The notes beneath the pieces were generated by a model. The model did not search any database. It saw only the letters and a program-made list of their open reading frames with translations, and was not told the origin of the DNA. 58,680 nt of DNA from NCBI RefSeq assembly GCF_014656055.1, contig NZ_BNBR01000001.1, positions 2,046,134-2,104,813 on the forward strand, written 5' to 3'. The translations under genes and the position numbers were made by a program. The stretch comes from Streptomyces griseosporeus (GTDB lineage Bacteria > Actinomycetota > Actinomycetes > Streptomycetales > Streptomycetaceae). Shown piece after piece: positions 7,979-16,006 of this stretch. Positions within the stretch are counted from its first letter, which is position 1. Every line of letters begins with the position of its first letter.

Positions 7979-10204
7979 ATGCACGACCAGCACCCCACCG
8001 GCCGAACCGCCCACCACAGACCGCGGCCCGGTCGCCGACGGCGTCACACGACGTCGCTCGCCGCGGGGCTCGCCACCCTGGCGCTGGGCCTGGCGGGCCA
8101 GTTCACCGGCCATCCGGCGGCCGCCGCCGAGGCCCACGCCGACAACCCGTTCGCGGGGGCGACCGCGTACGTCAACCCGGACTACACCGCACTCGTCGCC
8201 GGCTCGGCGGCGCAGACCTCGGACGCCACGCTCAAGGCGAAGATGCAGAAGGTGGGGACGTACCCCACCGCGGTGTGGCTGGACCGGATCGCGGCGATCA
8301 GCGGCGGGGACGCCAACGCCGGCCGCAAGAGCCTCGCCGACCACCTCGACCTGGCCCTCGCGCAGAAGAAGCCGGGGACGCCGATCACCGCGACGTTCGT
8401 GGTGTACGACCTACCGGGCCGGGACTGCGCGGCGCTCGCCTCCAACGGCGAGCTTCCGCTCACGCAGGCCGGGCTGGACCGCTACAAGAGCGAGTACATC
8501 GACGCCATCGCGAACGTCTTCAAGAACCCCAAGTACCAGGACATCCGCATCACGACCGTCATCGAACCGGACGGTCTGCCCAACCTCGTCACCAACACGT
8601 CCGACCCGGAGTGCGCCCAGGCCAAGAGCAGCGGCATCTACGTCAAGGGCGTCCAGTACGCGCTGGACAAGCTGCACGCCATCCCGAACGTCTACACGTA
8701 CCTGGACTTCGCCCACTCGGGCTGGCTCGGCTGGGACAACAACCTGAGCCAGACCGTGCAGCTGTACACGGACGTGGCCAAGGGCACGGCGGCCGGCCTG
8801 CCGAGCGTGGACGGTCTGATCACCAACGTCTCCAACTACACGCCGCTGGAGGAGCCGTTCCTGACCAACCCCGACAAGACGGTCGGCGGGAACATGGTCA
8901 AGTCGAGCAAGTACTACGAGTGGAACCCGAACTTCGACGAGTCGGACTTCACGAAGAACGTGCACCGGGCGCTCGTCGCGGCCGGCTGGCCCGCCTCCAC
9001 GGGCATGCTCGTCGACACCTCCCGCAACGGCTGGGGCGGTGCCGGGCGGCCCACCGCGGAGAGCACCAGCACCACGCTGGAGACCTACGTCAACGAGTCC
9101 CGCACCGACCGGCGGGTCCACCGCGGCCTGTGGTGCAACGTCAGCGGCGCCGGGCTCGGCCGGCCCCCGCAGGCGTCCCCGGCCGGCTACCCCGACTCCT
9201 ACCTCGACGCCTACGTGTGGGTGAAGCCTCCGGGCGAGTCGGACGGCGCCAGCTCCGACATCCCCAACGACGAGGGCAAGCGCCAGGACCCGATGTGCGA
9301 CCCGACCTACTCGGCGCCCAACGCGGGCGGCAACAAGACCGGCGCGCTCCCGAACGCCCCGCTGGCCGGCCACTGGTTCCACGACCAGTTCGCGATGCTG
9401 GTGAGCAACGCCAACCCGGCCGTGCCGACCGACGGGGGCGGCACCCCGGGCGGTGACACCACCGCGCCGAGCGCGCCGACCGGTCTGACGGTCACCGGGA
9501 AGACGTCCTCCAGCGTCTCCCTGTCGTGGACGGCGGCCACCGACGACACCGGGGTGAGCGGGTACGACGTCTACCGGAACGGCACCAAGGCCGCGTCCGT
9601 GACCGGCACGTCGTTCACCGACAGCGGGCTGAGCGCCGGCACCGCCTACAGCTACACCGTGCGCGCCCGCGACGCCGCCGGGAACGTCTCCGCGGCCTCT
9701 TCCGCGGTGAGCGTCACCACCGACACCTCGGGCGGCACGCCCGACCCGACGGGCGGGCTGAAGGTCCGGTACAAGAACAGCGACTCCTCGGCCACCGACA
9801 ACGCCATCCGGCCGAGCCTGCAGATCGTCAACACCGGCGCCTCCGCGGTCGATCTGACCAAGGTCACCGCCCGCTACTACTTCACCCGGGACGGCGGCTC
9901 GTCCACCGTCAACGCCTACTGCGACTGGGCGGCGGTCGGCTGCGGCAACGTCAAGACGAAGGTCGTGCCGCTGAGCACGCCGGTCACGGGCGCCGACGCC
10001 TACCTGGAGGTCTCCTTCTCCGCCGGCACGCTGGCCGCCGGGCAGAGCACCGGTGACGTCCAGCTGCGGTTGGGCAAGTCCGACTGGTCGAACTTCAACG
10101 AGGTCGGCGACTACAGCCGCGGCACCAACACCGCCTACGCCGACGCCCCGGCGATCCCCGCCTGGCTGGGCACCACGGCCGCGTGGGGCACACCGCCCGC
10201 CTGA
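7979..10204 (+). CDS. Secreted GH6 cellobiohydrolase with FN3 and CBM3
   Basis: The 741-residue enzyme releases cellobiose from cellulose chain ends. It has a long Arg-rich signal region (RPGRRRRH, then a hydrophobic stretch, cleavage near AAAEA about residue 52), a GH6 domain to about residue 480, an FN3 domain (about 493-575) and a C-terminal CBM3 (about 592-741). GH6 landmarks include YDLPGRDCAA with the probable catalytic acid Asp, IEPDGLPN and YLDFAHSGWLGW. The arginine run could indicate Tat export, but the twin-arginine context is not ideal. GGAGGG precedes the ATG at 7979. The frame is open far upstream, across the GH3 gene, as a shadow. Confidence 0.95.
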   Translation: MHDQHPTGRTAHHRPRPGRRRRHTTSLAAGLATLALGLAGQFTGHPAAAAEAHADNPFAGATAYVNPDYTALVAGSAAQTSDATLKAKMQKVGTYPTAVWLDRIAAISGGDANAGRKSLADHLDLALAQKKPGTPITATFVVYDLPGRDCAALASNGELPLTQAGLDRYKSEYIDAIANVFKNPKYQDIRITTVIEPDGLPNLVTNTSDPECAQAKSSGIYVKGVQYALDKLHAIPNVYTYLDFAHSGWLGWDNNLSQTVQLYTDVAKGTAAGLPSVDGLITNVSNYTPLEEPFLTNPDKTVGGNMVKSSKYYEWNPNFDESDFTKNVHRALVAAGWPASTGMLVDTSRNGWGGAGRPTAESTSTTLETYVNESRTDRRVHRGLWCNVSGAGLGRPPQASPAGYPDSYLDAYVWVKPPGESDGASSDIPNDEGKRQDPMCDPTYSAPNAGGNKTGALPNAPLAGHWFHDQFAMLVSNANPAVPTDGGGTPGGDTTAPSAPTGLTVTGKTSSSVSLSWTAATDDTGVSGYDVYRNGTKAASVTGTSFTDSGLSAGTAYSYTVRARDAAGNVSAASSAVSVTTDTSGGTPDPTGGLKVRYKNSDSSATDNAIRPSLQIVNTGASAVDLTKVTARYYFTRDGGSSTVNAYCDWAAVGCGNVKTKVVPLSTPVTGADAYLEVSFSAGTLAAGQSTGDVQLRLGKSDWSNFNEVGDYSRGTNTAYADAPAIPAWLGTTAAWGTPPA

Positions 10205-10226
10205 TCCACCGCACCACCCCCGCACC

Positions 10227-10268
10227 TCCCCGCCCGCCCGGTCGGCAGCAGCCCCGGGCGGGCGGGGA
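10227..10268 (+). repeat. 15-bp perfect hairpin between GH6 and LPMO genes
   Basis: Arms TCCCCGCCCGCCCGG (10227-10241) and CCGGGCGGGCGGGGA (10254-10268) are exact complements around a 12-base loop. No T-run follows. Like the 5549 hairpin it lies between two cellulase-operon genes and may tune how much of the downstream message is made or kept. Confidence 0.78.
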
Positions 10269-10290
10269 CACCACCATGGAAGGAGAGAAC

Positions 10291-11394
10291 GTGAAACGAC
10301 GCAGCAAGCTCTTATCCCTGCTGGCGGCCTTGTCGACGCTGGCGGGCGCACTCGTCCTGACCCTCCTGGGGCAGGGCACCGCGCAGGCGCACGGCGTGTC
10401 GATGATGCCCGGCTCGCGCACCTACCTGTGCTACCTGGACTCCCGTACGGCGACGGGCGGGCTCGACCCGACCAACCCGGCCTGCAAGGACGCGCTGGCC
10501 AAGAGCGGGGCGAGCGCGCTGTACAACTGGTTCGCCGTGCTCGACTCCAACGCGGGCGGCCGGGGCGCCGGTTACGTCCCGGACGGCACGCTGTGCAGCG
10601 CCGGCGACCGGTCGCCGTACGACTTCTCCGCCTACAACGCGGCGCGCTCGGACTGGCCGCGCACCCACCTGACCAGCGGGGCGACGATCCAGGCGCAGTA
10701 CAGCAACTGGGCGGCGCACCCGGGCTCGTTCCGGGTGTACCTGACCAAGCCGGGCTGGTCGCCGACCTCGCAGCTGCGCTGGTCGGACCTCGATCTGATC
10801 CAGACGGTCACCAACCCGCCGCAGACAGGCTCGCCGGGGACGGACGGCGGCCACTACTACTGGGACATGCCGCTGCCGTCCGGGCGTTCCGGGGACGCGG
10901 TGCTGTTCATCCAGTGGGTGCGCTCCGACAGCCAGGAGAACTTCTTCTCCTGCTCGGACGTCGTCTTCGACGGCGGTCACGGTGAGGTGACGGGCATCCG
11001 CGGCTCCGGCAGCACGCCGACGCCCACCCCGACTCCGACTCCCACCCCGACCCCGCCCCCGACCCCGACCCCGACGGATCCGCACACCGGCTGCATGGCC
11101 ATGTACAACGTGGTCAACTCCTGGAGCGGCGGCTTCCAGGCGTCCGTCGAGGTCATGAACCACAACTCCACCGCGCTCAACGGCTGGGCCGTGGCCTGGA
11201 AGCCCGGTACGGGCACCAAGGTCAGCAGCGTGTGGGGCGGTGCGCTGTCCACGGCCTTGGACGGCACGGTGACGGTCCGCAACGCCGACTACAACCGGAC
11301 CGTGCCCGCCGACGGCAGTGTCACCTTCGGCTTCACGGCCACCTCGACCGGCAACAACTTCCCGGTCGGCTCGATCGGCTGCGTGACGCCGTAG
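10291..11394 (+). CDS. AA10 lytic polysaccharide monooxygenase with CBM2
   Basis: The 367-residue product is a copper enzyme that oxidatively breaks crystalline cellulose. The signal peptide ends GTAQA, so the mature protein begins with His34 (HGVSMMPGSR), the first ligand of the copper histidine brace; the second is probably His143 in NWAAHPGSF. The AA10 domain is followed by a Thr-Pro linker (about 242-268) and a CBM2. The GTG at 10291 is chosen because AAGGAGAG lies four bases upstream; an in-frame ATG at 10276 lacks such a site. It closes the operon and meets the response regulator gene convergently, 16 bases away. Confidence 0.95.
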   Translation: MKRRSKLLSLLAALSTLAGALVLTLLGQGTAQAHGVSMMPGSRTYLCYLDSRTATGGLDPTNPACKDALAKSGASALYNWFAVLDSNAGGRGAGYVPDGTLCSAGDRSPYDFSAYNAARSDWPRTHLTSGATIQAQYSNWAAHPGSFRVYLTKPGWSPTSQLRWSDLDLIQTVTNPPQTGSPGTDGGHYYWDMPLPSGRSGDAVLFIQWVRSDSQENFFSCSDVVFDGGHGEVTGIRGSGSTPTPTPTPTPTPTPPPTPTPTDPHTGCMAMYNVVNSWSGGFQASVEVMNHNSTALNGWAVAWKPGTGTKVSSVWGGALSTALDGTVTVRNADYNRTVPADGSVTFGFTATSTGNNFPVGSIGCVTP

Positions 11395-11410
11395 CCCTTC
11401 CGCCGGTCGC

Positions 11411-12064
11411 TCAGGGGTCCACCAGCCCCGCCCGGATCGCGTAGCGGGTCAGCTCCAGGCGGTCGCGCAGACCGAGCTTGTGCAGGATGTTGGCCCGGTG
11501 CCGCTCGACCGTCTTGGCGCTGATGAACAGCAGCGCGGCGATCTCCCGGGAGGTGTGCCCCTCGGCGACCAGCTTGAGGATCTCCTCCTCGCGCTCGGTG
11601 ACGGCCCGCTCCGGCAGGCCGTCACCGCGGTGCAGCCGCTCCAGCCAGGAGCGCACGAGGGCGCGTTCGGCGCCGGGGCAGACGAACGCCTCGTCGCGCA
11701 TCGCCGCCCGGCAGGCCGCGACCAGGTCGCGGTCGGCGACCGACTTCAGCACATAGCCGCAGGCGCCCGCCTTGAGCGCCTCGAAGAAGTACTGCTCGTT
11801 GTCGTACATCGTCAGCATCAGCACCCGCAGCCCGGGCAGCCGCCGGGTCAGCTCGCGAGCCGCCTGCAGGCCGGTCATCCGGGGCATGGCGATGTCCAGC
11901 ACGGCCAGGTCGACGTCCCCGGCACGGGCCCGCTCGACCGCCTCCGCCCCGTCCCCGGCCTCCGCGACGACCGCCAGATCGGGCTCGGCCTCCAGGATCA
12001 GCCGCACCCCGCGCCGTACGAGCGTGTGGTCGTCGGCGAGCAGCACGCGCACCGGCCCGCTCAC
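11411..12064 (-). CDS. NarL/LuxR-family response regulator
   Basis: The 217-residue protein has a receiver domain with the acidic pair D11-D12, phosphoacceptor D57 (LAVLDIAMP) and K105 region (YVLKSV), followed by a LuxR-type helix-turn-helix (TEREEEILKLVAEGHTSREI). It starts at a GTG that overlaps the kinase stop codon in GTGA, so the two are translationally coupled. Its target is unknown. It is convergent with the LPMO gene; adjacency alone does not show that it controls the cellulases, which carry CebR-type sites. Confidence 0.93.
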   Translation of the reverse strand: MSGPVRVLLADDHTLVRRGVRLILEAEPDLAVVAEAGDGAEAVERARAGDVDLAVLDIAMPRMTGLQAARELTRRLPGLRVLMLTMYDNEQYFFEALKAGACGYVLKSVADRDLVAACRAAMRDEAFVCPGAERALVRSWLERLHRGDGLPERAVTEREEEILKLVAEGHTSREIAALLFISAKTVERHRANILHKLGLRDRLELTRYAIRAGLVDP

Positions 12065-13194
12065 CGGGCACCCCCGGCGGGCATGCGCTCGGGTCCGGGT
12101 ATCCGCCCGGCTTCCGGTATCCGTCCGGGTCCCGGTATCCGTCCGGGCCCCGGTATCCGTCCGGGCCCCGGTATTCGCAGTCGTACGTCCGTGCCGCCGC
12201 CCGGCGCCGTTACGACCGCGAGGGTGGCGCCGACGAGCAGCGCGCGTTCGCGCATGCCGCTGATCCCGGCGCCCTCGGGGGCGTCCCCCACGCCCTTGCC
12301 GTCGTCCCGGACGAGCAGCTCGACGGTGCCGTCGGCGTCGGCGCGCAGGCACACCTCGGCCCGCTCGGCGCCGGAGTGCCGGGCGGTGTTGGTGAGCGCC
12401 TCCTGAGCCACCCGGTAGAGGACCAGTTCCGTCTCGGCGGGCAGCGGCGGCAGCGCGGGGTCGAGGCCGGGGCGGACGGTCAGGCCCCGGCCGGTGAACT
12501 CCTCGGCGAGTGCCCGCAGCGCGCTCGGCAGACCCAGCTCCTCCAGAACGCCGGGACGCAGCCGGCGGGCGATGCGGCGGACCTCGTCGAGGCCGCAGCG
12601 GGTGGCCTCCTGCACCTGGCCCACCTCGGCGCGCAGCTCCGCGGGCACCCGGTCGGCCACGCGCTTGAGCTGGAGCAGGACGGCGGTCAGGGTCTGGCCC
12701 ACCTCGTCGTGCAGCTCGCGCGCGACGCGCCGGCGTTCGCTCTCCTGCGCGTCGAGGGCGCGGGCGGCGCCCGCGGCACGCTCGGCGGCCAGCCGGTCGA
12801 GCATCGCGTTGTAGGTGCCGATCAGCGCGGCCGTCTCCGCCGGTCCGGCGACCTCGGCCCGTGCGCCGGGGCGCAGCAGGTCGGCGGTGGCCATGGCCCG
12901 GCCGAGCCGGTGCAGCGGGGCGAGCCCGAAGCGCAGCACGCCCGCGTTGGCGGCGAGGAGCACGGCCAGGCCGGCGACGACGACCAGGGCCTCGGCCGGC
13001 AGGACGGGCGTGGAGACGGTGACCGGGCCGAGCAGCAGCGCGGCGGCCACGACCAGGCCCGCGGCGTTGAGGGAGAAGATCCGCCAGAACAGTGACACGT
13101 TTCTGCGCCCACTCCGTCCGGTCCTCGCCCACAGCCCTGCCGTGACCACCCTCTCCGCCGTGCCCCGACCGCGTCCATCCGTGCTGACACCCAT
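12061..13194 (-). CDS. NarL-type sensor histidine kinase
   Basis: The 377-residue kinase has two membrane segments (about 43-60 and 66-90), a HAMP-like linker, a HisKA_3 dimerisation domain with the phospho-accepting H162 in ARELHDEVGQT, and a HATPase domain with N-box ALTNTARHSGA and DDGKG. There is hardly any extracellular loop between the helices, so it probably senses a membrane or internal cue. The last 35 residues are a run of RIPGPG units encoded by an 18-base tandem repeat. The ATG at 13194 is chosen; GTG codons at residues 16 and 33 are alternatives, the last just before the first helix. Confidence 0.9.
   Translation of the reverse strand: MGVSTDGRGRGTAERVVTAGLWARTGRSGRRNVSLFWRIFSLNAAGLVVAAALLLGPVTVSTPVLPAEALVVVAGLAVLLAANAGVLRFGLAPLHRLGRAMATADLLRPGARAEVAGPAETAALIGTYNAMLDRLAAERAAGAARALDAQESERRRVARELHDEVGQTLTAVLLQLKRVADRVPAELRAEVGQVQEATRCGLDEVRRIARRLRPGVLEELGLPSALRALAEEFTGRGLTVRPGLDPALPPLPAETELVLYRVAQEALTNTARHSGAERAEVCLRADADGTVELLVRDDGKGVGDAPEGAGISGMRERALLVGATLAVVTAPGGGTDVRLRIPGPGRIPGPGRIPGPGRIPEAGRIPGPERMPAGGAR
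12097..12178 (-). repeat. 18-base tandem repeat inside the kinase gene
   Basis: Units begin at 12097, 12115, 12133, 12151 and a partial one at 12169; the plus-strand unit is CGGTATCCGTCCGGGCCC with small variations. Each adds one RIPGPG hexapeptide to the kinase tail. Being a multiple of three, changes in copy number would keep the frame. Confidence 0.92.
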
Positions 13195-13271
13195 GTCGTC
13201 ACCGTACGTCCGGATGGCAGCATGGCCGGTCGGACGGGTCGGAGACCGAAGCACAAGGGGACGGAACGAAC

Positions 13272-13757
13272 GTGTCAGCACCACGTCTGCGGGCGACGCC
13301 ACTGCCGGGCATCGGGGTCCAGTACGACCTCGTCACGCGCGAGCAGCGCAGGCTGTCCGTGGTGGCCCACCGGGACGGCACCCGCACCCTGGGCGTGTAC
13401 CGCGCCGACGACCCCGACTCCTGCGCCCACTCGCTGCGGCTGACCGGGCCGGAGGCCGGGGCGCTGATCGACGCGCTGGTGCCGGCGCACCACAGCGCGA
13501 ACCTGCTGCACACCACCGACCTGGGTCTGGTCGCCGAGCGGATCGAGATCGCGGCGACCTCCCGCTTCAACGGCCGGGTGCTCGGCGAGACCCGGATGCG
13601 CACCGAGACCGGCGCGTCGATCGTGGCCGTGCTGCGCCGGGCGGAGGCGATCCCGTCGCCGACGCCGGACTTCCGTCTCGCGGGCGGTGACACCCTCATC
13701 GTGATCGGCACCCGCGAGGGCGTGGACGCGGCCGCCGCGATACTCGGGCGGGAGTGA
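13272..13757 (+). CDS. KhtT-like regulatory subunit of a K+/H+ antiporter
   Basis: The 161-residue soluble protein has an N-terminal domain of the KhtT type and a C-terminal RCK_C (TrkA-C) domain (about 75-155) with RFNGRVLGE, AIPSPTPDFRLAGGDTLIVIG. TrkA-C domains bind small ligands such as cyclic di-AMP or nucleotides and gate potassium carriers. The next gene, seven bases away, encodes a CPA2 antiporter without its own RCK domain, which is the KhtT-KhtU arrangement known from Bacillus subtilis. Confidence 0.85.
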   Translation: MSAPRLRATPLPGIGVQYDLVTREQRRLSVVAHRDGTRTLGVYRADDPDSCAHSLRLTGPEAGALIDALVPAHHSANLLHTTDLGLVAERIEIAATSRFNGRVLGETRMRTETGASIVAVLRRAEAIPSPTPDFRLAGGDTLIVIGTREGVDAAAAILGRE

Positions 13758-13764
13758 GCGGCCG

Positions 13765-15009
13765 GTGCACTCCGCGGTGCTGCTCATCGAGTTCGGCTCC
13801 ATCATCCTCGCGCTCGGGCTGCTCGGCCGGGCCGCCGCCCGCATCCGGCTGTCGCCGATCCCGCTGTACCTGCTGGCCGGGCTGGCGTTCGGCGAGGGCG
13901 GGCTGCTGCCGCTCGGCGCGAGCGAGGAGTTCGTCGCCACCGGCGCCGAGATCGGCGTCATCCTGCTGCTGCTCATGCTGGGCCTGGAGTACACGGCGAG
14001 CGACCTGGTCTCCAACCTCAGGGCGCACTACCCGGCCGGCCTCGTCGACTGCGCCCTGAACGCGCTGCCGGGCGCGGCGGCGGCGCTGCTGCTGGGCTGG
14101 GGTCCGGTGGCGGCCGTGGTGCTGGCGGGCGTCACCTGGATCTCGTCGTCCGGGGTGATCGCCAAGGTGCTCGGGGACCTGGGCCGGGTCGGCAACCGGG
14201 AGACGCCGGTGATCCTGAGCGTCCTGGTCCTGGAGGACCTGGCGATGGCGGTGTACCTGCCGATCGTGACCGCGCTGGTCGCGGGGGCGGGGCTGGCCGC
14301 CGGCAGCGTCACGCTGGCGGTCGCGCTCGGCGCGGCCGGGCTGGTGCTGTTCGTGGCGGTGCGCTACGGCCGGGTCATCTCCCGGTTCGTCTCCAGCGAC
14401 GACCCGGAGAAGCTGCTGCTGGTGGTGCTGGGTCTGACCATCCTGGTGGCGGGGCTGGCCCAGCAGCTCCAGGTGTCGGCGGCGGTCGGGGCCTTCCTGG
14501 TCGGCATCGCGCTGTCGGGGGAGGTCGCGGAGGGCGCGCACGCCCTGCTGAGTCCGCTGCGCGACCTGTTCGCCGCGGTCTTCTTCGTCTTCTTCGGGCT
14601 GCACACCGACCCGGCGAGCATCCCGCCGGTACTGCTGCCCGCGCTCGCGCTCGCCGTGGTCACGGCGGCGACGAAGATCGCCACCGGGTACTGGGCCGCC
14701 CGCCGGGCCGGCCTGTCCGTCAAGGGCCGCTGGCGTGCGGGCGGCGCGCTGGTGGCCCGCGGCGAGTTCTCCATCGTCATCGCCGGGCTCGCGGTCACGG
14801 CGGGCATCGAACCGTCCCTCGGCCCCCTCGCCACGGCGTACGTCCTCCTCCTGGTCGTCCTCGGCCCCCTGACCGCCCGCTGGACCGAGCCGCTGGCGGC
14901 GCTGGTCACGTCCCGGCTGCGCGGACGCACCGGCACCGGGGGTACGCCGGCGTCCGCGGCGAGCGGCGAGGGCCGGGAGCAGCAGGCCGTACCGGACTCC
15001 TCACGCTGA
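13765..15009 (+). CDS. KhtU-like CPA2 cation/proton antiporter
   Basis: The 414-residue protein has about a dozen hydrophobic helices of the Na_H_Exchanger fold, including LLLMLGLEYTASDL and FFVFFGLHTDPASIPP, typical of KefB/KhtU-type carriers. It would exchange K+ for H+ across the membrane. It has no C-terminal TrkA domains; the preceding gene supplies one. It starts with GTG at 13765. The C-terminal tail after TSRLRGR is short and disordered. Confidence 0.88.
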   Translation: MHSAVLLIEFGSIILALGLLGRAAARIRLSPIPLYLLAGLAFGEGGLLPLGASEEFVATGAEIGVILLLLMLGLEYTASDLVSNLRAHYPAGLVDCALNALPGAAAALLLGWGPVAAVVLAGVTWISSSGVIAKVLGDLGRVGNRETPVILSVLVLEDLAMAVYLPIVTALVAGAGLAAGSVTLAVALGAAGLVLFVAVRYGRVISRFVSSDDPEKLLLVVLGLTILVAGLAQQLQVSAAVGAFLVGIALSGEVAEGAHALLSPLRDLFAAVFFVFFGLHTDPASIPPVLLPALALAVVTAATKIATGYWAARRAGLSVKGRWRAGGALVARGEFSIVIAGLAVTAGIEPSLGPLATAYVLLLVVLGPLTARWTEPLAALVTSRLRGRTGTGGTPASAASGEGREQQAVPDSSR

Positions 15010-15045
15010 GTCCGGGGCCCGTGAACCGGCTGGTATTACTGGTCC

Positions 15046-15420
15046 ATGCTGGAAGAGAGCGCGCAGTCCGCGATCGACACGTTCATCTCCGCCTTCAACG
15101 CCTCCGACGACGGTTACGTGACCGGGCTGCTGTCCCAGGCGCTGACGCCGGACGTGATCCTCTGGGGGCCGCTCGGTCGGGCCGAGGGCATCGAGGCGGT
15201 CGAGCGCTTCGTGCTGGACATCCGGCGCCACCCGGCGGGGACCGGGACGATGGTCCGCTGCTCCGGCGTGGACCAGCCGGACGAGTGGGCCCGCTACGAG
15301 TGGGCCTTCACGACACCGGACGGCGGTCCCCGTCTGACCGGCACGGACGTCGTCCACCTGCGGCGCAACCAGATCGACCAGATCATCGTGTTCGCCGGGG
15401 ACGTGCGGCCGGCCGACTGA
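15046..15420 (+). CDS. SnoaL-like (NTF2-fold) small protein
   Basis: The 124-residue product shows the NTF2/SnoaL-like cone fold pattern: an N-terminal helix (SAIDTFISAFNASD), strands containing LTPDVILWGPLG, and a C-terminal TDVVHLRRNQIDQIIVFAGD. Such proteins may be cyclases, isomerases or simple binding proteins, and no active-site set is evident. A TATTAC hexamer lies seven bases before the ATG, with no ribosome binding site, so the message may be leaderless. Confidence 0.75.
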   Translation: MLEESAQSAIDTFISAFNASDDGYVTGLLSQALTPDVILWGPLGRAEGIEAVERFVLDIRRHPAGTGTMVRCSGVDQPDEWARYEWAFTTPDGGPRLTGTDVVHLRRNQIDQIIVFAGDVRPAD

Positions 15421-15426
15421 GCCCGC

Positions 15427-15918
15427 TCAGGCCGCCGTGCCGCCGCCCGGTCTCCAACCCTGCCGGCGCAGCACCGCCGCCACGTCCGGGGCCTCGTAGT
15501 GCTCGCCCTTGAGGACCTTGCCGTCGGCGCGGCGGGCCACCTGGCCGTCCGGGCCGAGCTTGGTCATGTTGGACCGGTGGATCTCCGCGATCACCGCGTC
15601 GAGGTCGATGCCGTGGACCAGGGCGGTGCCGTACGCCACGTACACCACGTCGGCCAGCTCGTGCGCGAGCCGGTCGAGCGGGCCGGTGACGGACACCTCG
15701 GCGACCTCCGCGGCCTCCTCGGCGAGCAGCTCCCCGCGGTGCGCGGCCAGCTCGGCCGACACCTGAGTCGGCGCGTCCCGCACGTCGAGCCCGAAGGCGC
15801 GGTGGAACTCGCGGACGAGAGCGGCGGGGGAAGCGGGCCCGGGGACGGCCGCCGGGGATCCGGGCGTGGGGCCGGGGGCGGGCGCGGCGGTGGCCGGGGA
15901 CGCGGGCGTGGAACTCAT
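15427..15918 (-). CDS. MazG-like nucleotide pyrophosphohydrolase
   Basis: The 163-residue protein has the all-alpha NTP-PPase pattern: ELLAEEAAEVAEV (EExxE) and HELADVVYVAYGTA (ExxD), the acidic residues that hold magnesium. Family members hydrolyse non-canonical or excess nucleotides. The first 35 residues are a low-complexity Ala/Pro/Gly stretch, unusual for the family. The ATG at 15918 is chosen over an in-frame ATG at 15948. Its substrate cannot be told from sequence. The preceding gene is convergent, with six bases between. Confidence 0.85.
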   Translation of the reverse strand: MSSTPASPATAAPAPGPTPGSPAAVPGPASPAALVREFHRAFGLDVRDAPTQVSAELAAHRGELLAEEAAEVAEVSVTGPLDRLAHELADVVYVAYGTALVHGIDLDAVIAEIHRSNMTKLGPDGQVARRADGKVLKGEHYEAPDVAAVLRRQGWRPGGGTAA

Positions 15919-16006
15919 GTGCCCGACTGTAACGACCGCCACTGACACTCCGCTCCGGGCCGCCGCCCCTGGTCAGCAGGGCGTCGCTCCTGGCAGGATC
16001 GCGCGC

